Source of the DNA: Bacteroidales bacterium UBA5621
GTDB taxonomy: Bacteria; Bacteroidota; Bacteroidia; Bacteroidales; VadinHA17
Reading direction: 5' to 3'
DNA: 5,773 nt
Assembly (NCBI GenBank): GCA_002424525.1
Contig: DIKJ01000252.1
Location: 7,010-12,782 of the forward strand
Shown here one piece after another: positions 1 to 5,560 of this stretch. A program made the position numbers and the translations under genes. Position 1 is the stretch's first letter. Every line of letters begins with the position of its first letter. The notes under the pieces are model-generated. The model was not told the origin of the DNA. It did no database searches and worked only from the letters and a program-made list of their open reading frames with translations.

Positions 1-161
1 GCGCCTATTACCGGCCATTTGATTGAACGGCCCCCAAGGAAGAAATTTGAACTGTTCCTGCCTGCTTTACGCCTGAAGGCCATATAAAGACCAAAGGAAA
101 GACTGCCGGTAATTACGACTGCTACTACAATCCAGTCTAAAGTACTGAGTGATAAGCTCAT
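1..161 (-). CDS. Sodium:solute symporter (SSS family), N-terminal fragment
   Basis: This is the 5' part of a gene that runs off the left edge; 53 codons are visible from an ATG at 161. The translation begins MSLSLSTLDWIVVAVV. It has one hydrophobic helix (about residues 8-29), then a basic stretch (RRKAGR, 30-35), then NFFLGGRSIKWPVIG (39-53). A 'LDW' start, a first membrane helix and a 'FxLGGRSxxWP' loop are typical of the N-terminus of sodium:solute symporters, inner-membrane carriers that import sugars, amino acids or other solutes with Na+. An in-frame TAA lies five codons upstream, so no longer start is possible. No Shine-Dalgarno sequence is evident. It is divergent from the DUF1080 lipoprotein gene, so a sugar or sugar-derivative substrate is a reasonable guess, but nothing in this fragment identifies the substrate. 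Confidence 0.8.
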   Translation of the reverse strand, partial: MSLSLSTLDWIVVAVVITGSLSFGLYMAFRRKAGRNSSNFFLGGRSIKWPVIG

Positions 162-241
162 ATAATTACTATCGTGTTAGTATACCTTTAAGACTTCTGT
201 TTTTGTTATTGAATATCGGGGAATACCATTATGGTTCTTCC

Positions 242-260
242 GGAATTAAACTTTAATTCC
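242..260. promoter_or_regulatory. 19-bp perfect palindrome, candidate operator between divergent genes
   Basis: GGAATTAAACTTTAATTCC has two perfect 9-base arms around one central C. It lies in the 257-bp region between the start codons of the symporter (81 bp away) and the DUF1080 lipoprotein (about 158 bp away). The near-absence of a loop argues against an RNA terminator hairpin and for a site bound by a dimeric regulator. A-T rich TAnnTTTG-like sequences with one mismatch lie beside it on the minus strand (270-277 and 284-291), so a protein bound here could affect symporter transcription. The regulator is unknown and not encoded in the window. Confidence 0.4.
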
Positions 261-311
261 ATAAAAATAGAAAAATATTGTGATAAAAGTAACCCCGGAC
301 CCGTCATTAAA

Positions 312-323
312 CCTTTTAAAAGG
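312..323. repeat. 12-bp perfect palindrome in the divergent intergenic region
   Basis: CCTTTTAAAAGG is a perfect 12-base palindrome with no spacer, about 95 bp before the DUF1080 start codon and 51 bp from the larger palindrome. It could be a second regulator site, but short A/T-centred palindromes also arise by chance in A/T-rich intergenic DNA. A related 10-base CTTTTAAAAG lies at 3112-3121, just before the SiaC-like gene. No convincing TAnnTTTG box with a paired -33 element is visible on the plus strand before the lipoprotein gene; the closest is TAATTTCG at 382-389. Confidence 0.25.
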
Positions 324-418
324 CAATAGGAGCCTGGTCTTTATTCTTTATACCAAATCTCCGGAACTTTAACTTTCAAAATAATTTCGTAAATTACCGG
401 GAATCAATATTTATACAA

Positions 419-1069
419 ATGAAGAGAAATTTATTGTTGTTCTTTTTAGCTATTATCATGATTTCCTGTTCAAATCAGGAGGATAAATGGCGACAGCTTT
501 TCAACGGCAGTGATCTGTCAGGCTGGGAGCAGGTGGGTCCTGGTGAATTCGTGGTTGAGGATGGACTTTTAAAAACCGTCGGCGGTATGGGTATGATCCT
601 TTATCCCGGTGAGAAATTCGGAGATGTGACGATACGGGTTGTTTACAAGGTGAAGGATAATGACTGCAATTCTGGTGTATTTATACGATTGCCGGAAAAA
701 CCAGCGGATGAATGGGTCGCCGTAAATACCGGGTATGAGGTACAGATAGATAACGGGACCAGGCATGTAGGAGGCGATTATCACTGCACCGGTGTATTGT
801 ATTCACTGACAAAGGCGATGGCTCATCCTCAGAAAGCTCCAGGGGAATGGAACACGATGGAGATTACTCTGGACGGTCCCCGTACCATTGTTCATGTTAA
901 CGGAGAGATGGTAACTGATTTTACAGAAGGGGATCCTGTTCCGGAGAAGACCCGGGATTTTGAGCCAAACAGAGGACCACGGCCGGAATCAGGTTATATC
1001 GGATTACAGAATCACGATGCTCTTTCCACTGCCTGGTTTAAAGAGGTATCGGTCAGACCTATACGATAA
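419..1069 (+). CDS. DUF1080 / 3-keto-disaccharide hydrolase-like lipoprotein
   Basis: A 216-aa exported lipoprotein. A basic start (MKRN) and hydrophobic stretch (5-16) lead to a lipobox-like MISC with Cys17 as the lipidated residue. The following SNQED places acidic residues at +4 and +5, compatible with the surface-export signal of Bacteroidota lipoproteins. The mature part is a single DUF1080 domain of the concanavalin-like beta-sandwich type. Its hallmark LFNGSDLSGW is at 28-37, followed by GVFIRLP and GYEVQIDNG in the middle and GYIGLQNHD plus a final WFKEVSVRP strand. Members of this family hydrolyse 3-keto-glycosides or occur in oxidative sugar-degradation loci; that role is inferred from the family. 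The gene is divergent from an SSS symporter, which suggests processing of a sugar derivative outside the inner membrane followed by uptake. No 3-keto-forming dehydrogenase is visible. The start fits the signal peptide; there is no clear Shine-Dalgarno sequence. Confidence 0.85.
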   Translation: MKRNLLLFFLAIIMISCSNQEDKWRQLFNGSDLSGWEQVGPGEFVVEDGLLKTVGGMGMILYPGEKFGDVTIRVVYKVKDNDCNSGVFIRLPEKPADEWVAVNTGYEVQIDNGTRHVGGDYHCTGVLYSLTKAMAHPQKAPGEWNTMEITLDGPRTIVHVNGEMVTDFTEGDPVPEKTRDFEPNRGPRPESGYIGLQNHDALSTAWFKEVSVRPIR

Positions 1070-1115
1070 CATCCCGAAGAGCCGGGTTGTGGCCGGTTCC
1101 GATAATGAGTCGCCT

Positions 1116-1886
1116 TTATTTCCGGCAAACGACGATAAACTCCCTTGAGTCATTGCTCAATTCTTTGCCATGGTAATCGCCTAGAATTTTATATTTGCTG
1201 AAATCCGACCTTTCAAGAAGATGTTCAAGCTCGTACCTGAAAAAGAACCTAAGGGGTACTTCCCAGTTATGGATGTTAACACTATTATCCTCATCCCACT
1301 CCAGGTGGAAATTGACGGTTATGGTCTGATTTATCAGATCAGGTTGTGTGGTCACGATACGTCTTACCTTCTTCCCCGGCTCATACTCTCCCTCGAAGTC
1401 GGTGAAGTTATTCAAGCCTGAAATAAGCTGTTTCAGATCCGGGACAAAAACATCGAAGATAAACCGTCCGTTGCTGTTTAAATGTCTGCAGACATTATTG
1501 AGCGCATTAAGCTGATCTTCCTTCCCGGCAAGGTGCATTATTACCCTGAAAGGCGCAACTATAAGGTCAAAGCCGAAATCGAAACTGAAGTCAATGATAT
1601 TTTGCAGAGTTATCCTGTGATGCTGATCTTTATCCAGTTTCCCGAGCAGAACGTCAATCATGTGTCTGCTGACATCAATGCCGTAAATATCGGCGCCCCG
1701 GTTCAATGCATCGGTGAAGAGCCTGCCGGTACCGACACCAATCTCCAGAACCTTTCCTCCGGCCTGGCTGATCTCATTCTGAAAATACTCATGATCAACA
1801 CTATCCCTCATCGAGTGATAGATCAGGTCGTAAAACCGCGCGAATGGTTCGGGATATCCGAAAGAAGTATTGGTCTTATCAGACAT
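1116..1886 (-). CDS. Class I SAM-dependent methyltransferase
   Basis: A 256-aa cytoplasmic protein with a Rossmann-type methyltransferase domain. The N-terminal PFARFYDLIYH (14-24) is typical of small-molecule methyltransferases. Motif I, VLEIGVGTGR (46-55), forms the SAM glycine loop. The acidic residue ending strand 2 is Asp71 in YGIDVS, followed by a conserved-type helix (RHMIDVL). FDLIVAPFRVIMHL (106-119) matches the strand-4 region, and NSNGRFIFDVF the strand-5 region. The C-terminal part (about 160-256) is probably the substrate-facing beta-rich portion. The substrate cannot be read from sequence. The start is well fixed: AAGGAGG at 1895-1901 lies 8 nt before the ATG, a strong Shine-Dalgarno sequence that its neighbours lack. 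The gene lies 71 bp downstream of the methyltransferase-like gene and may share its transcript. It converges on the DUF1080 gene with a 46-bp gap that lacks a convincing terminator. Confidence 0.85.
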   Translation of the reverse strand: MSDKTNTSFGYPEPFARFYDLIYHSMRDSVDHEYFQNEISQAGGKVLEIGVGTGRLFTDALNRGADIYGIDVSRHMIDVLLGKLDKDQHHRITLQNIIDFSFDFGFDLIVAPFRVIMHLAGKEDQLNALNNVCRHLNSNGRFIFDVFVPDLKQLISGLNNFTDFEGEYEPGKKVRRIVTTQPDLINQTITVNFHLEWDEDNSVNIHNWEVPLRFFFRYELEHLLERSDFSKYKILGDYHGKELSNDSREFIVVCRK

Positions 1887-1894
1887 TATCCGAT

Positions 1895-1901
1895 CCTCCT
1901 T
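1895..1901 (-). promoter_or_regulatory. Strong Shine-Dalgarno for the methyltransferase gene
   Basis: The minus strand reads AAGGAGG, 8 nt before the ATG at 1886. It decides the start of the methyltransferase. It stands out because the other genes here have A/T-rich leaders without such a site, which is the usual situation in Bacteroidota. Confidence 0.65.
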
Positions 1902-1957
1902 GATGAATACAATTTAAGGATAAAAATAATAAAAATACAGATTATACCGGTCCCGGT

Positions 1958-2521
1958 TCAGAATGGCTGGCAGGTCTTAAATGCATGAAAATATGTCAGA
2001 CCGTTGATTTCTGTAAAATCGGTTATCCTGAAGCCTGATTTTTCGAGAAGCTGAGAAACAAATTTCCTGTCGAGGCTGTGCCCCGACCAGGGATCGATAA
2101 ATCTTTTAAGTCTGCCAAACATGACCGGAAGAACGCCGGCATCGGCACCGGCACTGTTGTCGGAGAAGCATCCCATCAAACCTGCATTCAGCGGCATAAC
2201 ACGGCAGAGGGTGCGAAGCAGTATGTTGAGGTCCTTTACAAGGTTGAGTTTTTTGACGTTCACCAGTAACCCGACACTTTTCAGGTCTCTCTTATCGTAA
2301 AAATAATGCTGGTTAGGATCAAGTATCAGTAAATTGCTTTCAACAGGAAGGTTGAACTTTTCCATATACGCAAAGAAATCCCTCCCTCCCACCTCTGCCA
2401 GGCTGTAGCTGACAGGGGCGGTGGCGGCAGTATTGCGGGCAAGTATTCCCCAGTTGGTAAGATTCTCAAAGATCTTGTCATCGTTGAAAATCGGACTGCT
2501 TATAACTGATAATTTACCCAT
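1958..2521 (-). CDS. Methyltransferase-like protein lacking the SAM glycine motif
   Basis: A 187-aa protein from the ATG at 2521 (MGKLSVISSPIF). The frame is open to an ATG at 2629 (223 aa), but that extension would run through the GC hairpin at 2606-2624 behind the preceding gene, so the shorter start is preferred. The N-terminal half has no GxGxG motif. The C-terminal half resembles the last part of methyltransferase-like proteins seen in Bacteroidota polysaccharide contexts: VGLLVNVKKLNLVKDLN, then LMPLNAG-type turn and GCFSD, then DRKFVSQLLEKSGFRI and a terminal EINGLTYFHA strand. This resemblance is from memory and is moderate. It could be a degenerate methyltransferase, a partner subunit or an unrelated fold. 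It lies 71 bp upstream of a canonical methyltransferase on the same strand and 121 bp after the SiaC-like gene. Catalytic function is not supported. Confidence 0.6.
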   Translation of the reverse strand: MGKLSVISSPIFNDDKIFENLTNWGILARNTAATAPVSYSLAEVGGRDFFAYMEKFNLPVESNLLILDPNQHYFYDKRDLKSVGLLVNVKKLNLVKDLNILLRTLCRVMPLNAGLMGCFSDNSAGADAGVLPVMFGRLKRFIDPWSGHSLDRKFVSQLLEKSGFRITDFTEINGLTYFHAFKTCQPF

Positions 2522-2605
2522 GATTGAAAGTTTTTCCGGTTTATAGTTAAAACAAAAGATGCCGGCAATTGTTTGCAGGATCAGCAGGCAATTAATCAAA
2601 ATGTG

Positions 2606-2624
2606 GCCGGCTTTTGCGGCCGGC
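2606..2624 (-). terminator. GC-rich hairpin after the SiaC-like gene, possible terminator
   Basis: On the minus strand GCCGGC, a 7-nt loop CGCAAAA, and GCCGGC form a 6-bp all-GC stem 18 nt past the SiaC-like stop codon. It is followed by CACATTTTG, a short and imperfect T run, so it is a weak or partial intrinsic terminator. A second small stem (AGCAA/TTGCT, 2625-2640) lies immediately before it. The position between two same-strand genes suggests termination or attenuation of read-through. Confidence 0.45.
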
Positions 2625-2642
2625 AGCAATATGTGTTGCTGA

Positions 2643-3104
2643 TTATAACAGCACGAGGGTATCCTTTACTATTTCGGACTTTTCGTTTGTGGCGTAGAGT
2701 CTCAATCCGACACTGACGGTCGAATTGAGAAAAATATCGATTACCGGGCTGAATGAATCTTTCAGATCATCGAATTCCTGCACATCCTCAAAATCCTCTT
2801 CAGAGATATACAGATGGACCATTAAAAGATAGTCGGGATTCTGGATATTGGTAAGCGCTTTGAGTATTTTCGAGATCCATAACGAAGATGAAGTATTGAA
2901 GTACTCCAGGTTGATCTTCAGATTGGTGACCGGTCGTGGCTGAAGAATATACTCATTCACCCATTCCAGTACCGGTTCATAGATTTTGCTGGCATTCTCG
3001 GGCATTGATTTTCCGTAAAAGAACAGGTCTCCAATCATGGGATTCAGTTCGATCCTTGGAGTCTTATAGGTTTGCTCAATTCTCAGAGTTGTTAACTGGT
3101 TCAT
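2643..3104 (-). CDS. SiaC family (DUF1987) regulatory phosphoprotein
   Basis: A 153-aa cytoplasmic protein matching the DUF1987/SiaC family, which has a STAS-like fold. Family features seen in order: TYKTPRIELNP (12-22), FFYGKSMPENASKIYEPVLEWVNEY (28-52, with the G-x-S-x-PEN signature) and LEYFNTSSSLWISKIL (66-80). Thr71 in FNTSS aligns with the threonine that is phosphorylated in SiaC of Pseudomonas aeruginosa. There, the kinase SiaB and the PP2C-type phosphatase SiaA control SiaC, which in its unphosphorylated state activates the diguanylate cyclase SiaD. The acidic stretch SEEDFEDVQEFDDLKD (100-115) is followed by a C-terminal tail (about 120-153) longer than in the roughly 126-aa SiaC. 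No kinase, phosphatase or cyclase gene is visible here, so its partners must be elsewhere. A TAnnTTTG promoter box lies about 57 bp upstream; no Shine-Dalgarno sequence is seen. Confidence 0.8.
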   Translation of the reverse strand: MNQLTTLRIEQTYKTPRIELNPMIGDLFFYGKSMPENASKIYEPVLEWVNEYILQPRPVTNLKINLEYFNTSSSLWISKILKALTNIQNPDYLLMVHLYISEEDFEDVQEFDDLKDSFSPVIDIFLNSTVSVGLRLYATNEKSEIVKDTLVLL

Positions 3105-3160
3105 CGCAGGTCTTTTAAAAGTTTAAATGATTAAGATCTGTTTACCGCTCATATATGTAC

Positions 3161-3193
3161 CAAATATACCGGTAATCAGCCAAAGCTTAAAAC
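3161..3193 (-). promoter_or_regulatory. Bacteroidota-type promoter for the SiaC-like gene
   Basis: On the minus strand TATATTTG (3161-3168) is an exact match to the Bacteroidota -7 consensus TAnnTTTG. A T-rich GTTTT element (3189-3193) lies 20 nt upstream, where the -33 TTTG box is expected. The implied leader to the ATG at 3104 is about 50 nt. The rest of the 219-bp gap between this gene and the T9SS gene shows no further gene. Confidence 0.5.
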
Positions 3194-3323
3194 ATTTAGT
3201 CAAAAACTGGAATACGGTTATCAACTATTACGTCTGTTCATCAATTGTTTTCAGAAAGAGCCTGCCGGCACACACTTTTTTCAGGAATGAAATAATCATA
3301 ACCAGTTTAAATCCTTTTGCCTT

Positions 3324-4559
3324 TTATTTCTTTATTACTTTAACCGAGTTTCTTCTTCCCATGCCAATCCTTAGTATGTATAACCCGGCAGAAAGATGAG
3401 AAATACTGATAATTGAACTATCCTTTGTCAGCCTTCCTGATGAAACAACCTGTCCCGTTTGGTTTATCAGAAAATACCGGGCTGGTAAAATGTTGCCGGT
3501 ATCATTAATTGTTATGAATTCCGTGGCTGGTACAGGGAAGATTGAATAATCAGGGAACTCAATTAGTGTTACTCCTGTCGGAATGTCAGGATAATGTTCC
3601 AGAAAAGGGCTTAAATCAAGGATATGAAGTTTTTGAGGAGTATTGATAAAGGGGGGTTGAATGAAACTTTCATTTGAAATATAATATTTAAGACCATTGG
3701 TTGTAGTAATTCCTTCAACCTGGTGGAAAGGCAGTGACAAAGAAATTTTTCTCTTGTTTCCGCCGAAGAAGTGGGGAGCTGTGAAGTCATAAAGCAACCA
3801 GACAAACGGTTCGAGCAGACTACTGTAACCGCACAATGCAATAAGTTTTCTATTCTCAAGCCAAACAGCACCAGTTATCAGCCCGCCTGCATCATAAGTG
3901 TTCAACAGCTTTGCCACGTAGGTACCAGGTGTTTTTGGCAGGGAATAGATACTTGTTTTGTTACTGATCCATTGCTTGGTAAACAGATAAATCGAATCTG
4001 CTGATACAATAAAGGCCTCGCAATCAAAATCAGTATTATTTGGCCCTGCCTGAGAGAAATCTGCCTGGTCAGGATATGAAAAGGCTATAGTCTCTGTCAC
4101 CGGCGAATCAGACAGAAGAGAATTCTTTCCTATTCTTAAGATCCTTAAATCTTGCCTGTTCCCGTCAGAATTATTCCCGAAATCACCTATATAAACATAT
4201 TCGTCATCCTGTGAAATCTCCTCCCAGTCAATATTCACTGCACCTGTTATTTCATAGGAGCGGATAACGCTCCCATTCAATGTATCGAGAGAATAGACTT
4301 GAATATCATCGTTGTCGTTGTGAGTCCAGATCAGACCATTCCAGCTTATCAGCCCTGATGTTTCATTAAGATAGTCAGGAAGACTAAAGGATGATATTGG
4401 TGAAACGGAAACAGGTTCGTAGATACAGCTGCCATCGTTAAGGTTCGCATCCCGGTTATAGTTTACTGCCATCCGGTCAGTGCAACCGTGAGTCTGTGCA
4501 TCGGTATTATACTCCGAAACAATAAAAACGAAAATTGATATCAGGAATGATACCCTCAT
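3324..4559 (-). CDS. Secreted beta-propeller-like protein with T9SS sorting domain
   Basis: A 411-aa exported protein. The signal peptide (1-21, probable cleavage after TDA) is followed by a short cysteine-bounded module, CTDRMAVNYNRDANLNDGSC (26-45), of the kind often found in T9SS cargo. The main domain (about 50-335) has repeated beta-propeller-like strands: ETSGLISWNGLIWTHND (66-82) and NIDWEEISQDDEYVYIGDFGNN (109-130). This is the pattern of uncharacterised Bacteroidota 'SGL...THND...DWEdi...GDFGNN' proteins, whose activity is not known to me. The C-terminus (about 341-411) is a type A T9SS sorting domain: FPVPATEFITI, YFLINQTGQVV, LSAGLYILRI and a basic end. Such domains direct proteins through the outer membrane and are removed at the surface. 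The acid-rich NDNDD and DFGNNSDGN loops could bind calcium (inference). A TACTTTTG box lies about 35 bp before the ATG. Confidence 0.8.
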   Translation of the reverse strand: MRVSFLISIFVFIVSEYNTDAQTHGCTDRMAVNYNRDANLNDGSCIYEPVSVSPISSFSLPDYLNETSGLISWNGLIWTHNDNDDIQVYSLDTLNGSVIRSYEITGAVNIDWEEISQDDEYVYIGDFGNNSDGNRQDLRILRIGKNSLLSDSPVTETIAFSYPDQADFSQAGPNNTDFDCEAFIVSADSIYLFTKQWISNKTSIYSLPKTPGTYVAKLLNTYDAGGLITGAVWLENRKLIALCGYSSLLEPFVWLLYDFTAPHFFGGNKRKISLSLPFHQVEGITTTNGLKYYISNESFIQPPFINTPQKLHILDLSPFLEHYPDIPTGVTLIEFPDYSIFPVPATEFITINDTGNILPARYFLINQTGQVVSSGRLTKDSSIISISHLSAGLYILRIGMGRRNSVKVIKK

Positions 4560-4593
4560 ACCCTTGAGTTAGCGTTCAACTGCGAAGAAACCC

Positions 4594-4601
4594 CAAAAGT
4601 A
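4594..4601 (-). promoter_or_regulatory. -7 box of a likely promoter for the T9SS gene
   Basis: On the minus strand TACTTTTG matches TAnnTTTG exactly and lies 34 nt before the ATG at 4559, giving a leader of about 28 nt. No TTTG-like -33 element is found at the usual distance, which lowers confidence. The 125-bp gap to the 44-aa ORF also holds a weak AGCGG/CCGCT inverted repeat (4620-4624 and 4642-4646) without a good T run. Confidence 0.35.
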
Positions 4602-4684
4602 AGGAATTTTAATTACAGGAGCGGAGAGACTTAAAATAAACCCGCTGAAGGATTTTTGTTTTCAGATGTGAGAGATTACCTGAA

Positions 4685-4819
4685 TTACTGGAAGAAATAT
4701 CTGTACTGGAAAGTAAGTCCGTTTTCACGCAACCACCATCTCAGAGCCCTGGCAATCTTTCTTCTTTTAAGATAGACTGTCCCGGTTTCTTCTGATCTTA
4801 CCATGTAAATTGCTTTCAT
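4685..4819 (-). CDS. Small basic protein of unknown function, 44 aa
   Basis: A short ORF, ATG at 4819 and TAA at 4685-4687. Its start is MKAIYMVRSEETGTVYLK; then comes RRKIARALRWWLREN (19-33) and an aromatic end FQYRYFFQ (37-44). I do not recognise the family. It has ten Lys/Arg against three Glu, a Trp pair at 28-29, and a helical, amphipathic-looking basic centre between two beta-prone ends; there is no signal peptide or membrane segment. It starts 19 bp after the stop of the lysozyme-like gene on the same strand, so co-transcription is likely. The leader is A/T-rich (TATTAATATCATCGGCA) with no Shine-Dalgarno sequence, as for the neighbours. The composition looks protein-like, but 44 codons can be open by chance, so conservation would settle it. 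A nucleic-acid or membrane-surface binding role is only a guess from charge. Confidence 0.5.
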   Translation of the reverse strand: MKAIYMVRSEETGTVYLKRRKIARALRWWLRENGLTFQYRYFFQ

Positions 4820-4838
4820 TGCCGATGATATTAATATA

Positions 4839-5405
4839 TTATTCAATACTGTAATTGCTGAATCGTTTCATGTAATCATATATTGATGTTCCGAGAACAT
4901 CTTTCCTGTTTACTTTTCCTTCTGATTCGAGAAATTTCCTTACTGATCCTGCACCGCCCAGATGCGCGGCGGCCAGCATTCCCGACCTGGTGATGACGGT
5001 ACCATGAATTGTATCCCCGATGAACCGCTCGTAATTCCTCAGGAGAGCAGTGTTAAGTTTTATCAGCCGTGTCAGTGCCTCCATCTGCAGTTCCCTGGGA
5101 AAAATTCCGGGATCTGCCCTGAATTTCTTCAATGTTATATTGCGGTATCCCAGGTACCTTAGAGTTGATTCAGCGAACTGCCATTCACCAAAGCAGCCGA
5201 TGCGGTTAATGCTTAACCAGTTGTTAAGTGATTCCCTGTAACCAAGGTCCTCAATAAATCTGGAGAACTCCCACTCCGCTGTCAGCATCTTTACCTTTTC
5301 GTCCAGGGATAAATACCTTTCAGACCATATCCTGAAATCTATCGTCGGCGCCGTGCTTATTAAGGCGATACAAGTGAAGATCAATGTCAGAAATACTTTT
5401 CTCAT
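4839..5405 (-). CDS. Exported lysozyme/transglycosylase-like protein
   Basis: A 188-aa protein with an N-terminal signal peptide or anchor (MRKVFLTLIFTCIALISTAP, 1-20), so it acts in the periplasm or cell envelope. The rest resembles a compact lysozyme/SLT-type fold. YRESLNNW (56-63) puts Glu58 where the catalytic acid of transglycosylases sits. NRIGCFGEWQFAESTLRYLGY (67-87) is the 'G-x-x-QF-xxSTL' element, followed by FRADP and ELQMEA (105-110). MLAAAHLGGAGSVRKFL (143-159) is the conserved 'AAHLGG-G' helix, and GTSIYDYMKRFSNY closes the domain. The likely role is cleavage of peptidoglycan glycan strands in wall remodelling, inferred from the motifs; substrate and exo/endo mode are not visible. 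No LysM or other wall-binding domain is present. It is the first gene of a probable two-gene unit with the 44-aa ORF, with a promoter-like element upstream. Confidence 0.7.
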   Translation of the reverse strand: MRKVFLTLIFTCIALISTAPTIDFRIWSERYLSLDEKVKMLTAEWEFSRFIEDLGYRESLNNWLSINRIGCFGEWQFAESTLRYLGYRNITLKKFRADPGIFPRELQMEALTRLIKLNTALLRNYERFIGDTIHGTVITRSGMLAAAHLGGAGSVRKFLESEGKVNRKDVLGTSIYDYMKRFSNYSIE

Positions 5406-5456
5406 AGCTTAAGAATAAATGGTGCTTTCCATAAATTCACCGTTTGATCTTTAAGG

Positions 5457-5487
5457 TAAATTTATAGGTTAATACAAATCCAGTCAA
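5457..5487 (-). promoter_or_regulatory. Candidate promoter for the lysozyme-like gene
   Basis: On the minus strand TTG (5485-5487), a 20-nt spacer and TAAATTTA (5457-5464) resemble the Bacteroidota -33/-7 pair, with one mismatch from TAnnTTTG at the last base. The leader to the ATG at 5405 would be about 45 nt. Confidence 0.35.
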
Positions 5488-5488
5488 G

Positions 5489-5560
5489 CGCCTTCCGTCA
5501 CCAGATGGACAAATCAGGCTTAAACGGAGGAACGTTGGTCTAAAAGTTAAGGGTGTATGA
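5489..5560. other. Intergenic stretch with no recognised gene
   Basis: Between the promoter region of the lysozyme-like gene and the broken frame that follows I see no gene. A small inverted repeat AGGGT/ACCCT with an 8-nt loop spans 5550-5567, and TCCGT/ACGGA (in 5495-5530) is a weak long-loop stem. Neither is followed by a T run. Confidence 0.4.

Noticed and set aside
231..329. A 32-codon plus-strand ORF (MVLPELNFNSIKIEKY...) in the divergent region
   Set aside because: It covers both palindromes, has no ribosome-binding or promoter signal, and its composition follows the A/T-rich DNA.
1070..1115. Possible bidirectional terminator between the convergent DUF1080 and methyltransferase genes
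   Set aside because: Only a 4-bp CCGG/CCGG stem is visible, with no T run on either strand.
1482..1988. 168-codon plus-strand ORF opposite the methyltransferase
   Set aside because: The minus-strand frame carries the SAM motif and a strong Shine-Dalgarno; the plus frame is its shadow with no recognisable domain.
3231..3299. Short minus-strand ORF (MIISFLKKVCAGRLFLKTI...) in the gap after the T9SS gene
   Set aside because: Only about 23 codons, no upstream signals and no coding support beyond being open.
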